DNA of 64,000 bases, from positions 172,917,164-172,981,163 of the forward strand of contig CP136066.1 of the NCBI GenBank assembly GCA_032622095.1, written 5' to 3'. Shown here in pieces: positions 32,865 to 44,389 of this stretch (positions are counted from its first letter, which is position 1; the number at the start of each line of letters is the position of its first letter). The stretch is from Siphonodentalium dalli. Lineage: Eukaryota; Mollusca; Scaphopoda; Gadilida; Siphonodentaliidae. The translations under genes and the position numbers were made by a program. Below the pieces are notes generated by a model. That model saw nothing but the letters and a program-made list of their open reading frames with translations. It searched no databases and was not told the DNA's origin.

Positions 32865-35170
32865 GGTCGTTATTTGGTGGGAATCCGGATTCAGAATCCG
32901 AATCAGATTACAGATTAGTCCCCGTACGACGTGGTTCGGAAAACGAACAGACCAGAATCAGTAAACGCATAGACCGTAATCGTAATCTCGTGGTAATCCA
33001 GATTCGGATTCGGATTCGGATTATGGACTCAAACGTTCATAATGTAAACAAACCGAGATTTCGCCACCTCGGAGTTTAAAAACACAATCAAACATAAGAA
33101 TCCATTCCTTGTGTACAAATTATTGCAGAATATAAACGATCTATATCAAAGAATTTTAAATGCGGAGACAAATTTGTGTTATCGAGTGTAAACGGGAAGA
33201 ATATTACTGAAATTAGCCAAATAATAATGTTATTGATAGCAAAGCTGGGGGAGCGCTTCGGTTGATGGCGAACTTGAAGCAAAGCATTGTTAATTTCATT
33301 GTCACTTTCATCATATCATGTTCATTTCATAAATACATCCATAAAATACCGACCGAACGCATGTCGATTTCAAATGCGGCGGATACGTCACCATTGACCG
33401 AATTCACGTGAACCTGCATGGATATGTCTTCTGCTTTGTTCGTTATTATATGTTCCTTCTTATTCAAGAAATAATAGGATTATATTATATCGATGGATTA
33501 TCAGATACACGTATGTACTATCTAGTCTTATAGCAATTTCATATTTAAAATCTTTTGTTTCGTTAAATGCAGTCGTTTTGCACAATAGTCACTGTATAGT
33601 GCAGGAACACAGGCATTTTTTGGCCAACGTGCTGTACAGTAGTTGGAAAATAAAGCTTTGCCCATGAAGCTAATGTTGTGGGCTTGTGATCGCACGTGAA
33701 CTGCATCTCCCAATCTCACAAACACAACAGTTGTAAAGTTTATTCTAGGATCTCAGGACTATATAGTGGAAATGTCAGTCAATTTATTGATTAAGTAACC
33801 ACACGTACAAGTTCAAGTGACGTGGCTAGAGGTTTCCCATGGGAGTGCTCCGTCAAATTTCCGGCCAACTGCACCCCCACCCTTGAACAAAACATCAAAC
33901 TCACAGGTTCGCAGAATTCCATTTGCACCCCCTTGGAAATATCCAACCTGACACACCCTATAAGATTGGAAAATTACCAACTTTTACTGGTTGAAAAATC
34001 AAACAATGAGAACAGTTCCAACCTATATATGATGTCAAATTAATGTCCAACTAATGTTGTGTCAGGCATGAAATTTCCAACTGCTGGAAATGTACCAAAG
34101 TTTAGTTTAAACATATTTATTTGTCCAATTTAGATAAAACATGATATATAACACATACATGTTTATACAGACAATTGGATTGGAGGACAAGTACTGACTC
34201 ACTTAAGGGTACGCCCTCTCCCATATGTTATTACACTGAAAAATAAATAATCAGTACTTAATGGCAAAGCAACATGACTACCAAAACAAGTTGAACATAT
34301 ATACAGATCACCGGTCACCCCCTCCCCCGAGTTAGTCATAAGTTTGTATGTGTACATATGTATTTTGTTTAAAATCGGGGTTGTTTTGTTGCGTTTGCTG
34401 GCTTGTAGGTATCGTTATTTGGAAAAGAATCCTGATTTGCCTCACGTATGAATGACTGTACAGCTAAGAAAATTGTACCAAAGTTCGGGGGGTGGTCGAT
34501 GCACCCAACAGCCCCTGTCGCCACATTCCTGTACAACTGACAAGTTTCGTGTGTTCTCCACAACGTCTTCGGAATTTGATTCGGGAGATCTAGAGCTGGT
34601 AGAAATTCTTGCCCTCATCAATAAACACACTTTAACTTGGAAAAAAGATGCGATTAAGTCGGATTGGCAGCTAATTAGGTGCCATGTATATACACATAGA
34701 AGAAAAGCATGATAAAAGCATGACAAACATCAACATTATAAATATAAGATACAAATTATACTTGTGTCAAATACATGTTCAAATTGCCAGGCGTGACATA
34801 TAATCGCCATTTTCTAGCAACCTATATATATATATATGGCGTAAGTTCCCGACCCCGCAATAGTATAGTCTATAATGGCGTCAAACATGCTGGAGTAGCT
34901 TTAATTTTAACATTATGCTCGACTTATCATCAATTGTGTATACTTATTGTATCATATATATATTTATTGTTATTTATGTTGTGACATCGGCCCCGTGTGG
35001 GTGTAATTGTCAATAAACTTATCTTATCTTATCTTATTTGACGCTGGGAGAACATTAAACGTAGTATCGGAGACCACGTGGATTTCAAAATCTGACCTAG
35101 AATCGGGAATTAGCCCCGCCCCCGTAATCGGATTCGGATTCTGAATCCGGATTCCCACAAAATAACGACT
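32865..35170 (-). mobile_element. TIR element with CWG target duplication, copy 2
   Basis: Inverted copy of 5099-7023, flanked by CTG at 32862-32864 and 35171-35173. The empty site can be read from the tandem array (agcctgagc). It contains an extra retroposon at 34774-35038. A minus-strand frame near 34442-34726 parallels the one in copy 1. Confidence 0.87.
34774..35038 (+). mobile_element. SINE or short non-LTR retroposon with (TTATC)n tail
   Basis: Begins atgttcaaattgccaggcgt and ends 'gtgtgggtgtaattg...aataaacttatc' followed by repeated ttatc. It lies inside the 2.3-kb TIR element and is absent from that element's other copy, so it is a later insertion. 32160-32312 is a 5' fragment of the same element. 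A related tail lies on the minus strand at 48586-48655. Confidence 0.75.
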
Positions 35171-35283
35171 CTGAGCGCACAGAATTCGACCTTAAAGTTA
35201 AACATATACTTTCTTTGTGTTGTTATACGTGGGTGGAAATATATCGATAAACATGAATTATACGGACTTCATATATACCATTA

Positions 35284-35826
35284 TTAAAGATAAGGGCGGC
35301 GTTGGTAGTGGGTATGCTGTTAAAATATTCACCTCCGTCAAAAACCGCCATAAACAGAAATAATAGTAAAATATAGACATAATTTGTTCTTATACCAATC
35401 AGAAATATGGCACAAACAGTATGTTATTGTCAAATGTTTTTGCTTTATTATGTAAACAAACGCAAAAAAAGTTACAGAACCCTGCAGAACCTGGCTTTTG
35501 TTTAGATCCGGATATGGTAAACATAAAGAGCGTTACTTGTTACTGTTTTCTTGATATGGAAATAATAAAGAGCGTTTATATCATTTGTGTGTAATTAATT
35601 CAATAGGATTGCGCTGTGTTATGTAAACAGAAGCAAAACTTCGGTAACACGAGCAGGCTCTTGTTTACGTACACTATATATCGCACGTCTTGACGACAAT
35701 ATACTATTTACGCGCTGATTATGTTTGGCATATGAACAAAACAATATATATTTTAATATTCCTTCTGTTGATGGCGATTTGAACAAATATGAATATTTCT
35801 GCAACGAACGCCGCCCGTGCCTTTAA
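35284..35826 (+). mobile_element. TTAAAGG-type MITE, family T2a copy 2
   Basis: Homologue of 3004-3501, with the right end reading TTAAAGGCACGGGCGGCGTT on the other strand. It interrupts tandem unit Q1 exactly at TTAA. The left terminus is decayed (ttaaagataaggg). Confidence 0.85.
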
Positions 35827-36889
35827 AATGCTCAACGAAGTCAAAAAAATATCCTAGCCTGAGCACACAAAATTCCACCATAAAATTAAGCATATACTTT
35901 CTCGGTGTTGTTACGTTATACGTGGTTGAAATAGATCGATAAACATGAAATATACCGACTCCATAAATACCATTAGTTTAAACGGCTCAACTAAGTCAAA
36001 AAAATATTACCGGGTTCCAGCTTTTCACAGACGCTCTTTATTTTCACCTAATCAGTCAGACAAAAACTAACAATGTACGCTCTTTGTTCTTATAGATTTC
36101 CTCAGATCAATAACAATGTCGCTATAGACACCCATACAACACCACCTGATGTCTGACACCATCAGTTATTATCTCCGTGTTTCAACCATCCATCTAGCCC
36201 GACCACACAGAATTCGACCTTAAAATTAAACATATACTTTATCGATGGTGTTAGGTTGCTTATATACGTGGGTGGAAATAGATCGATAAACATGAAATAA
36301 TTATACGGACTCCATAAATACCATTACTTTAAAAGGCTGAATGAAGTAAAAACAATTCCACAACATCTTAGATTTCCTCAATCGGGAATAAGAGACCTGC
36401 TTTATTACGACAAAGTTTTGCAATTTTCTTCTGAGTTTGTATTAATACTGATAGCGGTGGTTGTTGATTGGGTTACACGTCGCATATCCTGTAGACACCC
36501 ACACAACACCTGATGTCTGACACCATCAGTTATGCTCCCCTATTTTCAACCATGCAGCTATAGCCTGAGCACACAATATTCAACCTTAAAAATAAACATA
36601 TACTTTTTCGGTGTTGTTAGGTTATAAATTGGGTGGAAATAAATCCATAAACATGAAATATACGGACTCCAAATACTATCACTCAAAAATGCTCAACGCA
36701 GTCAAAATTATTGCCGGTTTCCAGCTTTTTACAGACGCATCATATCAGGCAAAATCTAACAGCGTCCGCTCTTTATATTCATCTGGTGCCTAACATCGTA
36801 TGATTTCCATGATTCAATCAGCACATATAATCGTCAATATTCAAATTAGGCATACTATCTTCTTCTGAGATTGTGTGAAGGATACATAC

Positions 36890-37345
36890 TCAGATTCTTT
36901 GGCTTCGGAGGTAAACAACTTTGATTTGAGTCGAGGAACCCACCCACCAAAGCTCAGAGTTATCCGATTTATATTTTTGACCTCGGTTATTATTCACCAT
37001 CAATGTCCATGCAGAGTTCAGTCCTCTACACAGGACTTACCGCTGCCTGCCAGCACATATATACACGTAATGTGAAGAAATGTCGCATTTATTTATTTGA
37101 AATTTGTGTAGGTTACAATTCATTCTGCATTATTCTGAGAAACATAACTGTCCATATTCATTTCAAAATGGTCTAGATCAAGCCAGAATGAATTGTAACT
37201 GGCAAAACACTTCAATAAAAAATGTTAGATTTAATTTTTTTTTAAATACACGTGCCGGCAGCGTTCAGACATCGCTTAGCGAGGGGACTGAACTCTGTTT
37301 TGCAGCTTGATTCATCTTATCGAATATTTGGCGGCGTAGCAAAAA
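36890..37345 (+). repeat. Dispersed repeat G, copy 1, split by a MITE
   Basis: 'gagtcgaggaacccacc' through 'ttattattcaccat' and, after the insertion, 'aatatttggcggcgtagcaa' match 60060-60160, where they are continuous. Confidence 0.65.
37013..37296. mobile_element. 284-bp TIR MITE
   Basis: AGAGTTCAGTCC at the left and GGACTGAACTCT at the right. Similarity continues inward through 'gctgcctgccagcac'. A second inner inverted pair, ttacaattcattctg and its complement, lies at about 37115 and 37184. It sits inside repeat G. Target duplication not clear. Confidence 0.7.
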
Positions 37346-37531
37346 ATCAAATGTAATGATCTTCTTCCAGAAATATATGAACATGCGCCAGCTAGTTGAA
37401 GAACGGGCAGGTCGCATAGCTTCGCTCTGCATGCGTCTTGTCGCTGTTCCAGCTAACTGAGGCCGGATCGCTTGTGAGTTGTGTGGCCGTTCCGATTCGG
37501 AGTGATCTGTTTACTGACTTGGCAGAGGATT

Positions 37532-38497
37532 ATGGATTTCATCCCCTCTGCTTTGTTAGCGGCCTTGGACAGACTGCACGTTGCGGATACCCTTAGCTGG
37601 ACAATACACCAGGCTAGGGGAGGCTTCGTGCGTTTGTATGTGGAGTACAGGACTGGAGCAGCTGGACACCACCAGGGGCTCAAGACTGTCAGCAGAGATG
37701 TCACCACCGGAGCAGGGACGAGAAGGAAGAAGACCCTTTCACGTCGACGCAGGGTCGCAGCTCGGAGGGCTGAGTGGAGAAAGAAGAAGGTAGCTGTTGA
37801 ACGGCCGGCTGCCCCTTCCCACTCGGCTGCGAAGACTGCTGGTCGCTGCATTCCACCGATGATGCTACCGGTAGTCCATCCCGGAGAGGTATGAGAGACG
37901 CCCAGACCACCCTCCCCCGCTGGAATACTGACTGATGCCATCCAGATAGCTGCTGCTGCTGTCGTGAAGGAGACAGAATCTTCATTCAATCCGATGATTC
38001 CTGAATACATCAGCGCGGAGTCATCCATCTCCACCACGACCAGCAGCACAAACAACACCACTCGCTCCACTGCCGACATCATCAAAAGCACGATTGCGAC
38101 AGTGGCAGATGCAAATCAGCTGAGAGGAGAATACAAGACTGAACGTCGGAAGTACGAACAGAAGAACGACAACGTAGACAAATTTCTGAAGGAACATGGA
38201 GTGGAGTTGACGTCGACAACAACATCAACATTATCAGACGAAATTCAGAGAAAGAAAGAAAAACAACAGCATGTCTATAGATCATTTTGTCATGTTCATT
38301 GTTATGTGTACCATCTCATAACCCCAAAATCATCTCAAGTGGGTTGTAAGAGAGGGTATCCTGCCCTTTCAAATCCTCCCGGGTCCTGTCCCAAACTCTT
38401 AATAAAGGAAAATCGCGAGAGTTCGATAGTCATACAGTATTACAGTTCGCTGTGGCTGCATGGCGATCAGTGCCATCGCAAATATATTTCGGATTAA
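37532..38497 (+). pseudogene. Single GC-richer coding frame closed by one internal TGA
   Basis: From ATG 37532 (MDFIPSALLAALDRLHVADT) the frame runs to TGA at 37892-37894. It then continues in the same frame, without other stops, to 38497. Before the stop there is a basic block, RRKKTLSRRRRVAARRAEWR. After it comes a Ser/Thr-rich stretch and then a Lys/Glu-rich, coil-like segment (EYKTERRKYEQKNDNVDKFL). Composition is protein-like to about residue 245; the last ~75 codons look less so. AATAAA lies near 38400. The local GC content stands out from the AT-rich surroundings. The hydrophobic N-terminus plus an SRRRR-type basic block recalls uncharacterised proteins linked to retroelements in marine invertebrates. 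The TGA may be a CGA transition. Product unknown. Confidence 0.5.
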
Positions 38498-38499
38498 AG

Positions 38500-40680
38500 A
38501 CCACGAAAAGTAACAACAAATAAGGTAACTTGTGATAGTTATAAGTATTTACGAAGCGGTAATCATGTTTTAGTCACGCAAATAGACATGCTGGTTATAT
38601 GTGGAAATATATTTGTTTACATTTGTTATGACACCTGTCGGGGAAATTCCACACCATCTATAGGCATTGCCATATATGGTAGTTTCAAATCACACTTGCT
38701 CTGACATCGAACAAATTGCTAGGATAAAAACGTTGTTATATGACTTTTTCGGCAAATATGAAATCGTGCTTGGTATTGTGAGTATTTATTGGTAATACAC
38801 TAATTTTGGATAAATAATCGGCTTTTGGTGAAATTCCGTTGTTGTAACTGGACGATACGGGGACCATCTTTAATAATGATAGCTATAGCTGTTAATTGGG
38901 GATACCCCTCTCATCGGTTGCATCTGATGCACACCCTTGACACCCACATGCGACGTGATGTCTTATCGCACACGTCCCAGGCTTCAGACAGCACACAATC
39001 TTTAGCTCCCATATCAAATTAAATTCCGTGGCAGTTTGAATGAAGTCTGAAATTATTATCTCTTTTGTTACATACACCCAGGTCCTGTTCCGGAAATCAA
39101 AATACTTGGATAAGCCACATTATATACATTCATGTTAATGTACATAGAAAGACGTATCACAGTATCTTCGGCGTGGAACAAGGCGCGTTCCTTGTTGTTG
39201 TATTCCGCATATGGCAATAATAAAGAGCGCCTTTCGAACTACTCTGCGAACAATTTCAAACAGCTGGTAAATTGCTGACTTCTTTTGTCTGTCCGTTTGC
39301 CGATCCACGCGTTTTAGGATGATAGATTCATAGTTCAACCGAAATTAATAGAATGAAACTTGGTATGGAGGTTAATTGCAACATGCAAGATACAGGTCAA
39401 GTTCCATTCCCACCCCACATTTTACCAGAGTTTGTGCTCTATATTTCGTTTCCGTACAATGATATTTTGTACATAGGCGTACAAACATAAACTACAGGTC
39501 AAGTTGAATTTTGGGTTCCATCCGGACCATATATATTGACGTTTTTTTTTTACTTTGAAAGTCGTGTTTTCTTGGGTTATTTTTCCGGACAATAATCCCG
39601 GTTAGGTTGCAATATATCATCACGAACATTGGTATATGTAGCTGAATTACCCAAACATGCAAACTGTGTTTAAATGGGGGGATTTGTCCCATGGTTTTCG
39701 TCAGAATTATAAACCTTTTTTTACTTTTAATTGTTTTAATGGTTTTCGAATTATTACTAGAATTACATGTTTGAACAACATATCCTATATCATATAGGTT
39801 TATATATATTGGACTTATTTTTCTTAAATAATCCCATAATGAGCTTATATATACCCGTCGAATGGCGCGGACCGCAGTGAAAACGCATAAAGAGTATGCA
39901 TTTGGTAAGTCGTGTCGATGAAAAAAGGTAGATTAAATAGTGCCAATGTGGGCTTATTACGTATTGAAATAAGCACTATACGTGCTTATTTTGAACGCTT
40001 CATTTTACACCCAAATAAGGAGCGTGTTTTTTCCTCATAATTGTATACGCTCTATGGGACTAAAACGCGACATTCAAAATAAGCCCGTATTGTGCTTTTT
40101 TTTCGAGAACAGGCTGGTGGTGCTCATGTTAGAGTACATACGTATATAGGTCGATACTTCGTTTATTAATCAACCTATCTTATCCCACCTTCGAAAATTT
40201 TAAGTATATAGTTTTCGAGGTTCAGTTGAGTCATGTCCGTGATTTAAACAAAATAGTTTCTCGCTTGGGTCATGTCCCTGTGATGGAAACATGTCGATTA
40301 ATACACGAAATACTCATATACGGACTGTGTATACTAGTACGCTTAAAAGACATTACGAAGTCATAGCAGGTTCCACAACTTACTTTTGACACAAACGTTC
40401 TTTGTTGCTACCAAATCAGGGGGGGGGGGGACTAACAACGGCCACTCATTCTTATTGTTATAGCTTTCTTTGTCGATCGGCGAAATTTTTGTAAGTTTCT
40501 CGAGAGTCGTATTAATGATGGCTACGGCTGTTCTTTGTGTTATTATTCACTCAGAAGTCTCTTTTTAAGTGTGCTAGACTTTATCGTCAAAATAAATATA
40601 AAACTACAGTAGAAGAGAGATATTTTTGTTTTTGCTGTGTGTAACCTCTAATGTACACCATATATGCAATTAGCGGGGAG
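38500..40680. other. No gene; dispersed repeat fragments
   Basis: 39205-39229 carries the recurring 'aataataaagagcg' word. 39390-39560 has two 'acaggtcaagtt' tracts in mollusc-repeat style. 39963-39990 holds the hairpin 'aataagcactatacgtgctt'. Nothing coding. Confidence 0.4.
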
Positions 40681-40683
40681 AAA

Positions 40684-40806
40684 GCCATTGAAATCACTGT
40701 TAGATTAGCCGTAAGTGTGCGGATTTCCTCCACCACTAAAACTGGCAATGTCGTGATATGACCTTAGTTGTTGAAAGCGACATTAAACCCCAATCAATCA
40801 ATCAAT
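40684..40806 (+). mobile_element. 5'-truncated tRNA SINE
   Basis: Matches the 3' half of 9583-9878 (ccattgaaatcactgttaga...) and ends gacattaaaccccaatcaat plus (CAAT)n. The polymerase III boxes are missing. Confidence 0.85.
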
Positions 40807-41218
40807 TTAGAAATAACTACAACATCCTACTTCAATAGTGGTAATGGAGACTTTAGGTTACGTTACCAATTCAAAGCGTAGCAACTAGAGATGAACATGC
40901 AGGAAAAATCAGGCCAAAGCAAAGCATGCACACACACACACACACACTGATATGGTTAAACTAGCATGGTTCCTTAGACTATGGTACCCATGATCTTAAG
41001 ATGTTGACTGTCAACTACAAGTTATCTTATACTTTTTGCATGTGATTGAATGGAAATCGGCAGTCAACATGTTATGGCATCAATTTGTGAACATACTAAT
41101 ATACACCATATATGAAATTAGCTGGGAGAAAGTGGTTGAACAGTGCATTTATGCACCCCCAGTGGTTGGGAACCAAATGGCCCAGCCCCAGTTGTTGGGG
41201 AGCTATTTTTTTAATTCC

Positions 41219-41457
41219 AGTGGTTGAAGAGGGGTCAATACAGTAGTTGAAGAGGGGTCAATGCAGTGGTTGAAGAGGGGTCAATGCAGTGGTTGAAGAG
41301 GGGTCAATGCAGTGGTTGAAGAGGGGTCAATGCAGTGGTTGAAGAGGGGTCAATGCAGTAGTTGAAGAGGGGTCAATGCAGTGGTTGAAGAGGGGTCAAT
41401 GCAGTGGTTGAAGAGGGGTCAATGCAGTGGTTGAAGAGGGGTCAATGCAGTGGTTGT
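41219..41457 (+). repeat. 23-bp minisatellite, about ten copies
   Basis: Unit agtggttgaagaggggtcaa + tgc is repeated head to tail with only a few A/G changes. 23 is not a multiple of three, so it cannot be an in-frame protein repeat. 'agtggttgggaacc' just upstream looks like the seed sequence. Confidence 0.97.
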
Positions 41458-41720
41458 GCTCAGTAATCCACATAATAGTTGAGGTTCCGTGTTTCAGTGA
41501 ATGAATATTGAGTAACACAGATGTCCTGTTCGGTCACTGGGGCCAAGTGGCTCATTCCACAGCTTCAGCTCAGTGACAACCTTCCCACGGTGTAACTTTG
41601 TGGCGAGTTGGGGAGGTCAGTAATCCACACCTGTGACCGAGGAGCCCATTGACAATTTTTCCAGTGTAATAATGACCTAAACCATGCAATGCAGATAAAA
41701 GAGATAAGCTCCTCAGTGAG

Positions 41721-42261
41721 TAGATCATGCCATGAAAATCTCATTTGGCTAAAGCCCGTAGAGATCATATTCCGCTGGTACAAAACCTTGGAACCTTTTG
41801 AAGTTTTGACAGGGAACCTTATAAAGTTGAAAAAATAACGCGGGGAATATATTTCTTAGTTTTTATCTGTTCCGTAATAATGCACTTCACTGTAGGTGAA
41901 TGTCCCAACTCGAAATTTAAAGATTCAAGTGAATTTGTGAGCGATTTTGGTTTGCATCGCTTACAATTATGGATTTTTTTTCTTGGTAATCAATTCAATG
42001 TTGTTTTTTGCGATATCGGCTCACAAAAGTTACAGAAAAGCATGAAATTTGGAGTTGGGAGTGTCACCTATAGAGTTAAGTACGTTATTAAGGAACAGAT
42101 ACTAACTTATATAATAAACTATATATAAAATATATCCGCGCGTTATTTTTCGACTTTATAAGGTTCCCTGTCAAATCTTCAAGAAGTTCCAAGGTTTTGT
42201 ACTGGTGGAATATGATCTCTATACGGGCGTTAGTCAGAGTAGAGATTCATGGCATGATCTA
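41721..42261 (+). mobile_element. Family A TIR element, intact copy
   Basis: TAGATCATGCC at the left, GGCATGATCTA at the right. The inverted repeats extend more than 100 bp inward (ctctac...cccgtagagatcatattcc, aaaccttggaac). The flanks read CTCAGTGAG and CTAAGTGAG, a 9-bp target duplication with one change. It is 541 bp and non-coding. Long TIRs with a 9-bp duplication suggest a MULE-type MITE. Other copies: 24935-26674, 49948-50326, and the solo palindrome at 10734-10801. Confidence 0.85.
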
Positions 42262-42339
42262 CTAAGTGAGCGCCTAACCCATTTAATTTTTTAACTCAAA
42301 TCTGAATATCTTTGTTTCCTAAATGAAAATTCCGACTAT

Positions 42340-42620
42340 AAGTGTTGCGGGCGCCAGTTAGATGCATGTCCGCTTTCATCGTTGACTTAAAACAATATAA
42401 AATATCTTTTAAGCTCAGTCATAGAACTATGCTACAGACAAGCTGACTCTGTTCTGAGCTCCGATACAGAAGACTGATACGTCTGCACCTCTCAACTTCA
42501 TACTGTGTCGTCATTACTCTGACTCCAGTTCTCTATATACTCGGCTCTAAGATAGACTGATAACACTCCCACTCTCAACTTCATGCTGTGCCGTCATTAC
42601 TATTATCCAATTATCGCAGC
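42340..42620 (+). repeat. Local duplication (ctctcaacttcat...gtcattact)
   Basis: A ~30-bp word with 'ctctcaacttcat' and 'gtcgtcattact' occurs twice about 80 bp apart. No other structure. Confidence 0.5.
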
Positions 42621-42969
42621 GGACATGCATGCAGACCAATTTGAAATTCAAAGATGTTTCCATGAGGTTTTAAGTTTTATATCTTTATAGTCTTTAACAC
42701 CAAAGAACATGGTCGGTGTATGTAATATCACATAGACATCGGCACACACTACAAGCAGTCACTTCGTCGTATCTTTTCGAGATTGTGAGAAGCACGAGTT
42801 TAAAAGGAAACAAACGGTACAATTTTTTTAAGAATACAAAAACCACCGCGCTATGTTATAGCATGTTCGCTCGCAATATTTACGCCCCCCCCCCCCCCGA
42901 CTTACATTCAAGATTCTGACACGATGATCAGACCTACAGACCCACCAATATTTATATTTATTACATGAT

Positions 42970-43482
42970 CCTATCCTTATTCCATTCAATAAATCGCATT
43001 CTATAAATTGCGATATTAAACGTTCGTTTAGTAACAGGAAATGGTGCCAGGTGACCTTTGACTTCCGATTTGACGTCTGTTTATACATTCCCTTCGCTGC
43101 GTCACACAATACTATGGCTTCCAATATTTTTCCAACAAACTATAATGAATGAAGAGTTTGAAAAGTTATGCCTTTAAATATATGCCATTAAATACACCAA
43201 AGAGTCTGTATTTAGCTGGGACTATTTCTTTACACGGGCAAACAACACATAGTTACGTGAAGCCGATGTTAGTTTCCCGTCCCATTTGTTGATTAAACTA
43301 TGTTTTGTCGAGGTTTTGGATCATATAATAAATAGAATCCACAACTCGTCCACAGTTTATAGCGAAATTTACAAAACTCGTCCAGTAAATTAGGTCTGGA
43401 CCCCGCCCAAGGCTCGATCCAGACCTAATTTATTGGACTTGTTTTGTAAAATTCTGCTATAAACTGGGGTCGAGTTGTAGAT
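42970..43482 (+). repeat. Dispersed repeat ending in a fold-back, copy 2
   Basis: Homologue of 2365-2895. Here the terminal fold-back is more complete: arms 43338-43400 and 43418-43482 with a 17-bp loop, sharing 'tccagtaaattaggtctgga' and 'cagtttatag'. Confidence 0.85.
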
Positions 43483-43500
43483 CCTCTATATATCGATTAC

Positions 43501-43750
43501 GACGATTACGGATATTTCTTGTTCCGATGGTGATCAGCTGAGTGTGATTTTACCTGTACCCTTTACATTTCAAACCTTGTCAACGAACACGTTCACGCTT
43601 GTCAAATCGAGCTTTAAACATATCGGTCACGTGCGTATCGAACAGATTCTCCGTCAGAGATTGTCTCCCTTGAGGGTGAAATTTGGTTTCATCACAAGTT
43701 TTCTGTCACCATATAAAGCGATATTAAACACGGCGTACAACAAGGTTTGA
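43501..43750 (+). other. Open frame of unknown origin
   Basis: A plus-strand frame is open from upstream of 43501 to a stop at 43750 (…CSDGDQLSVILPVPFTFQ…). It is preceded by repeat copy 2 and has no ATG near its beginning. Composition is plausible for a protein remnant, but no family is recognised and no continuation was found downstream to 44400. Confidence 0.25.
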
Positions 43751-44389
43751 AACAAACACCGCTTAATTCTACCGCGAGGGAGTTTGGGGTTTTTCGCAAC
43801 GACGACAATCAAATCCCGTCACCAATTAAACAAAGCACGTGCGGGATTTCTAGCCTCTAACCAACACGTCGCGTTAAGGTGAAAAAGCCTCCGAGATTCA
43901 CTCTTCCGAACTGGATTTGTCAGCGTCTCCCGACCATCCAAGAACACCGGCGCCAGTCTGATGGAAATAGCGCAAGATTGTCAGATAATGTTTCCGATTT
44001 CTCTTCCCCCAGGACTGTATGGCATCCCCTTCGAATCATTGGCGTGAACATTCTCCACATGCGCGTTGAGTGATGTATAGTTTGAGCATGCGTAAAGCAG
44101 AGTCATGTTGACCGATGCTTTTGGGGCTTATCAGCTGTTATCAGTAATTGAATTAAAGGTGAAATCACTTCAGATTAAAGTCTGCCAGGAGCGAGACTTG
44201 ATTGATGGTAACCTGTATACTCGTTGGTTATTTGTTGCGTATTCTGTCATTTGTGTCTGCTCACAGTACTTAAGGAGGCACCCGCGTGGTCGAAACTTCC
44301 ACAATCGCGCAATTCCCCGTCCACACGATAACTTATTTTCGAAAGACTTCATGCCACTGCGTGGCCTTTACATAAAGTAAAATGGAAAT

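Larger units (their letters stand above)
32595..36800 (+). repeat. ~350-bp tandem array Q, four diverged units with insertions
   Basis: Units share 'gacaccatcagttat', 'agcctgagcacacagaattc', 'taaacatatacttt', 'gtgggtggaaatagatcgat' and 'ccggtttccagctttt'. Anchors near 35168, 35857, 36197 and 36556 give a period of about 340-360 bp once insertions are removed. Unit 1 is split at 'agcctg' by the 2.3-kb TIR element (32865-35170) and again by a TTAAAGG MITE (35284-35826). Confidence 0.8.

Noticed and set aside
5099..35170. A single 30-kb element with 2-kb inverted ends
   Set aside because: Each 2-kb copy has both of its own termini and its own CAG or CTG duplication, so they are two independent insertions.
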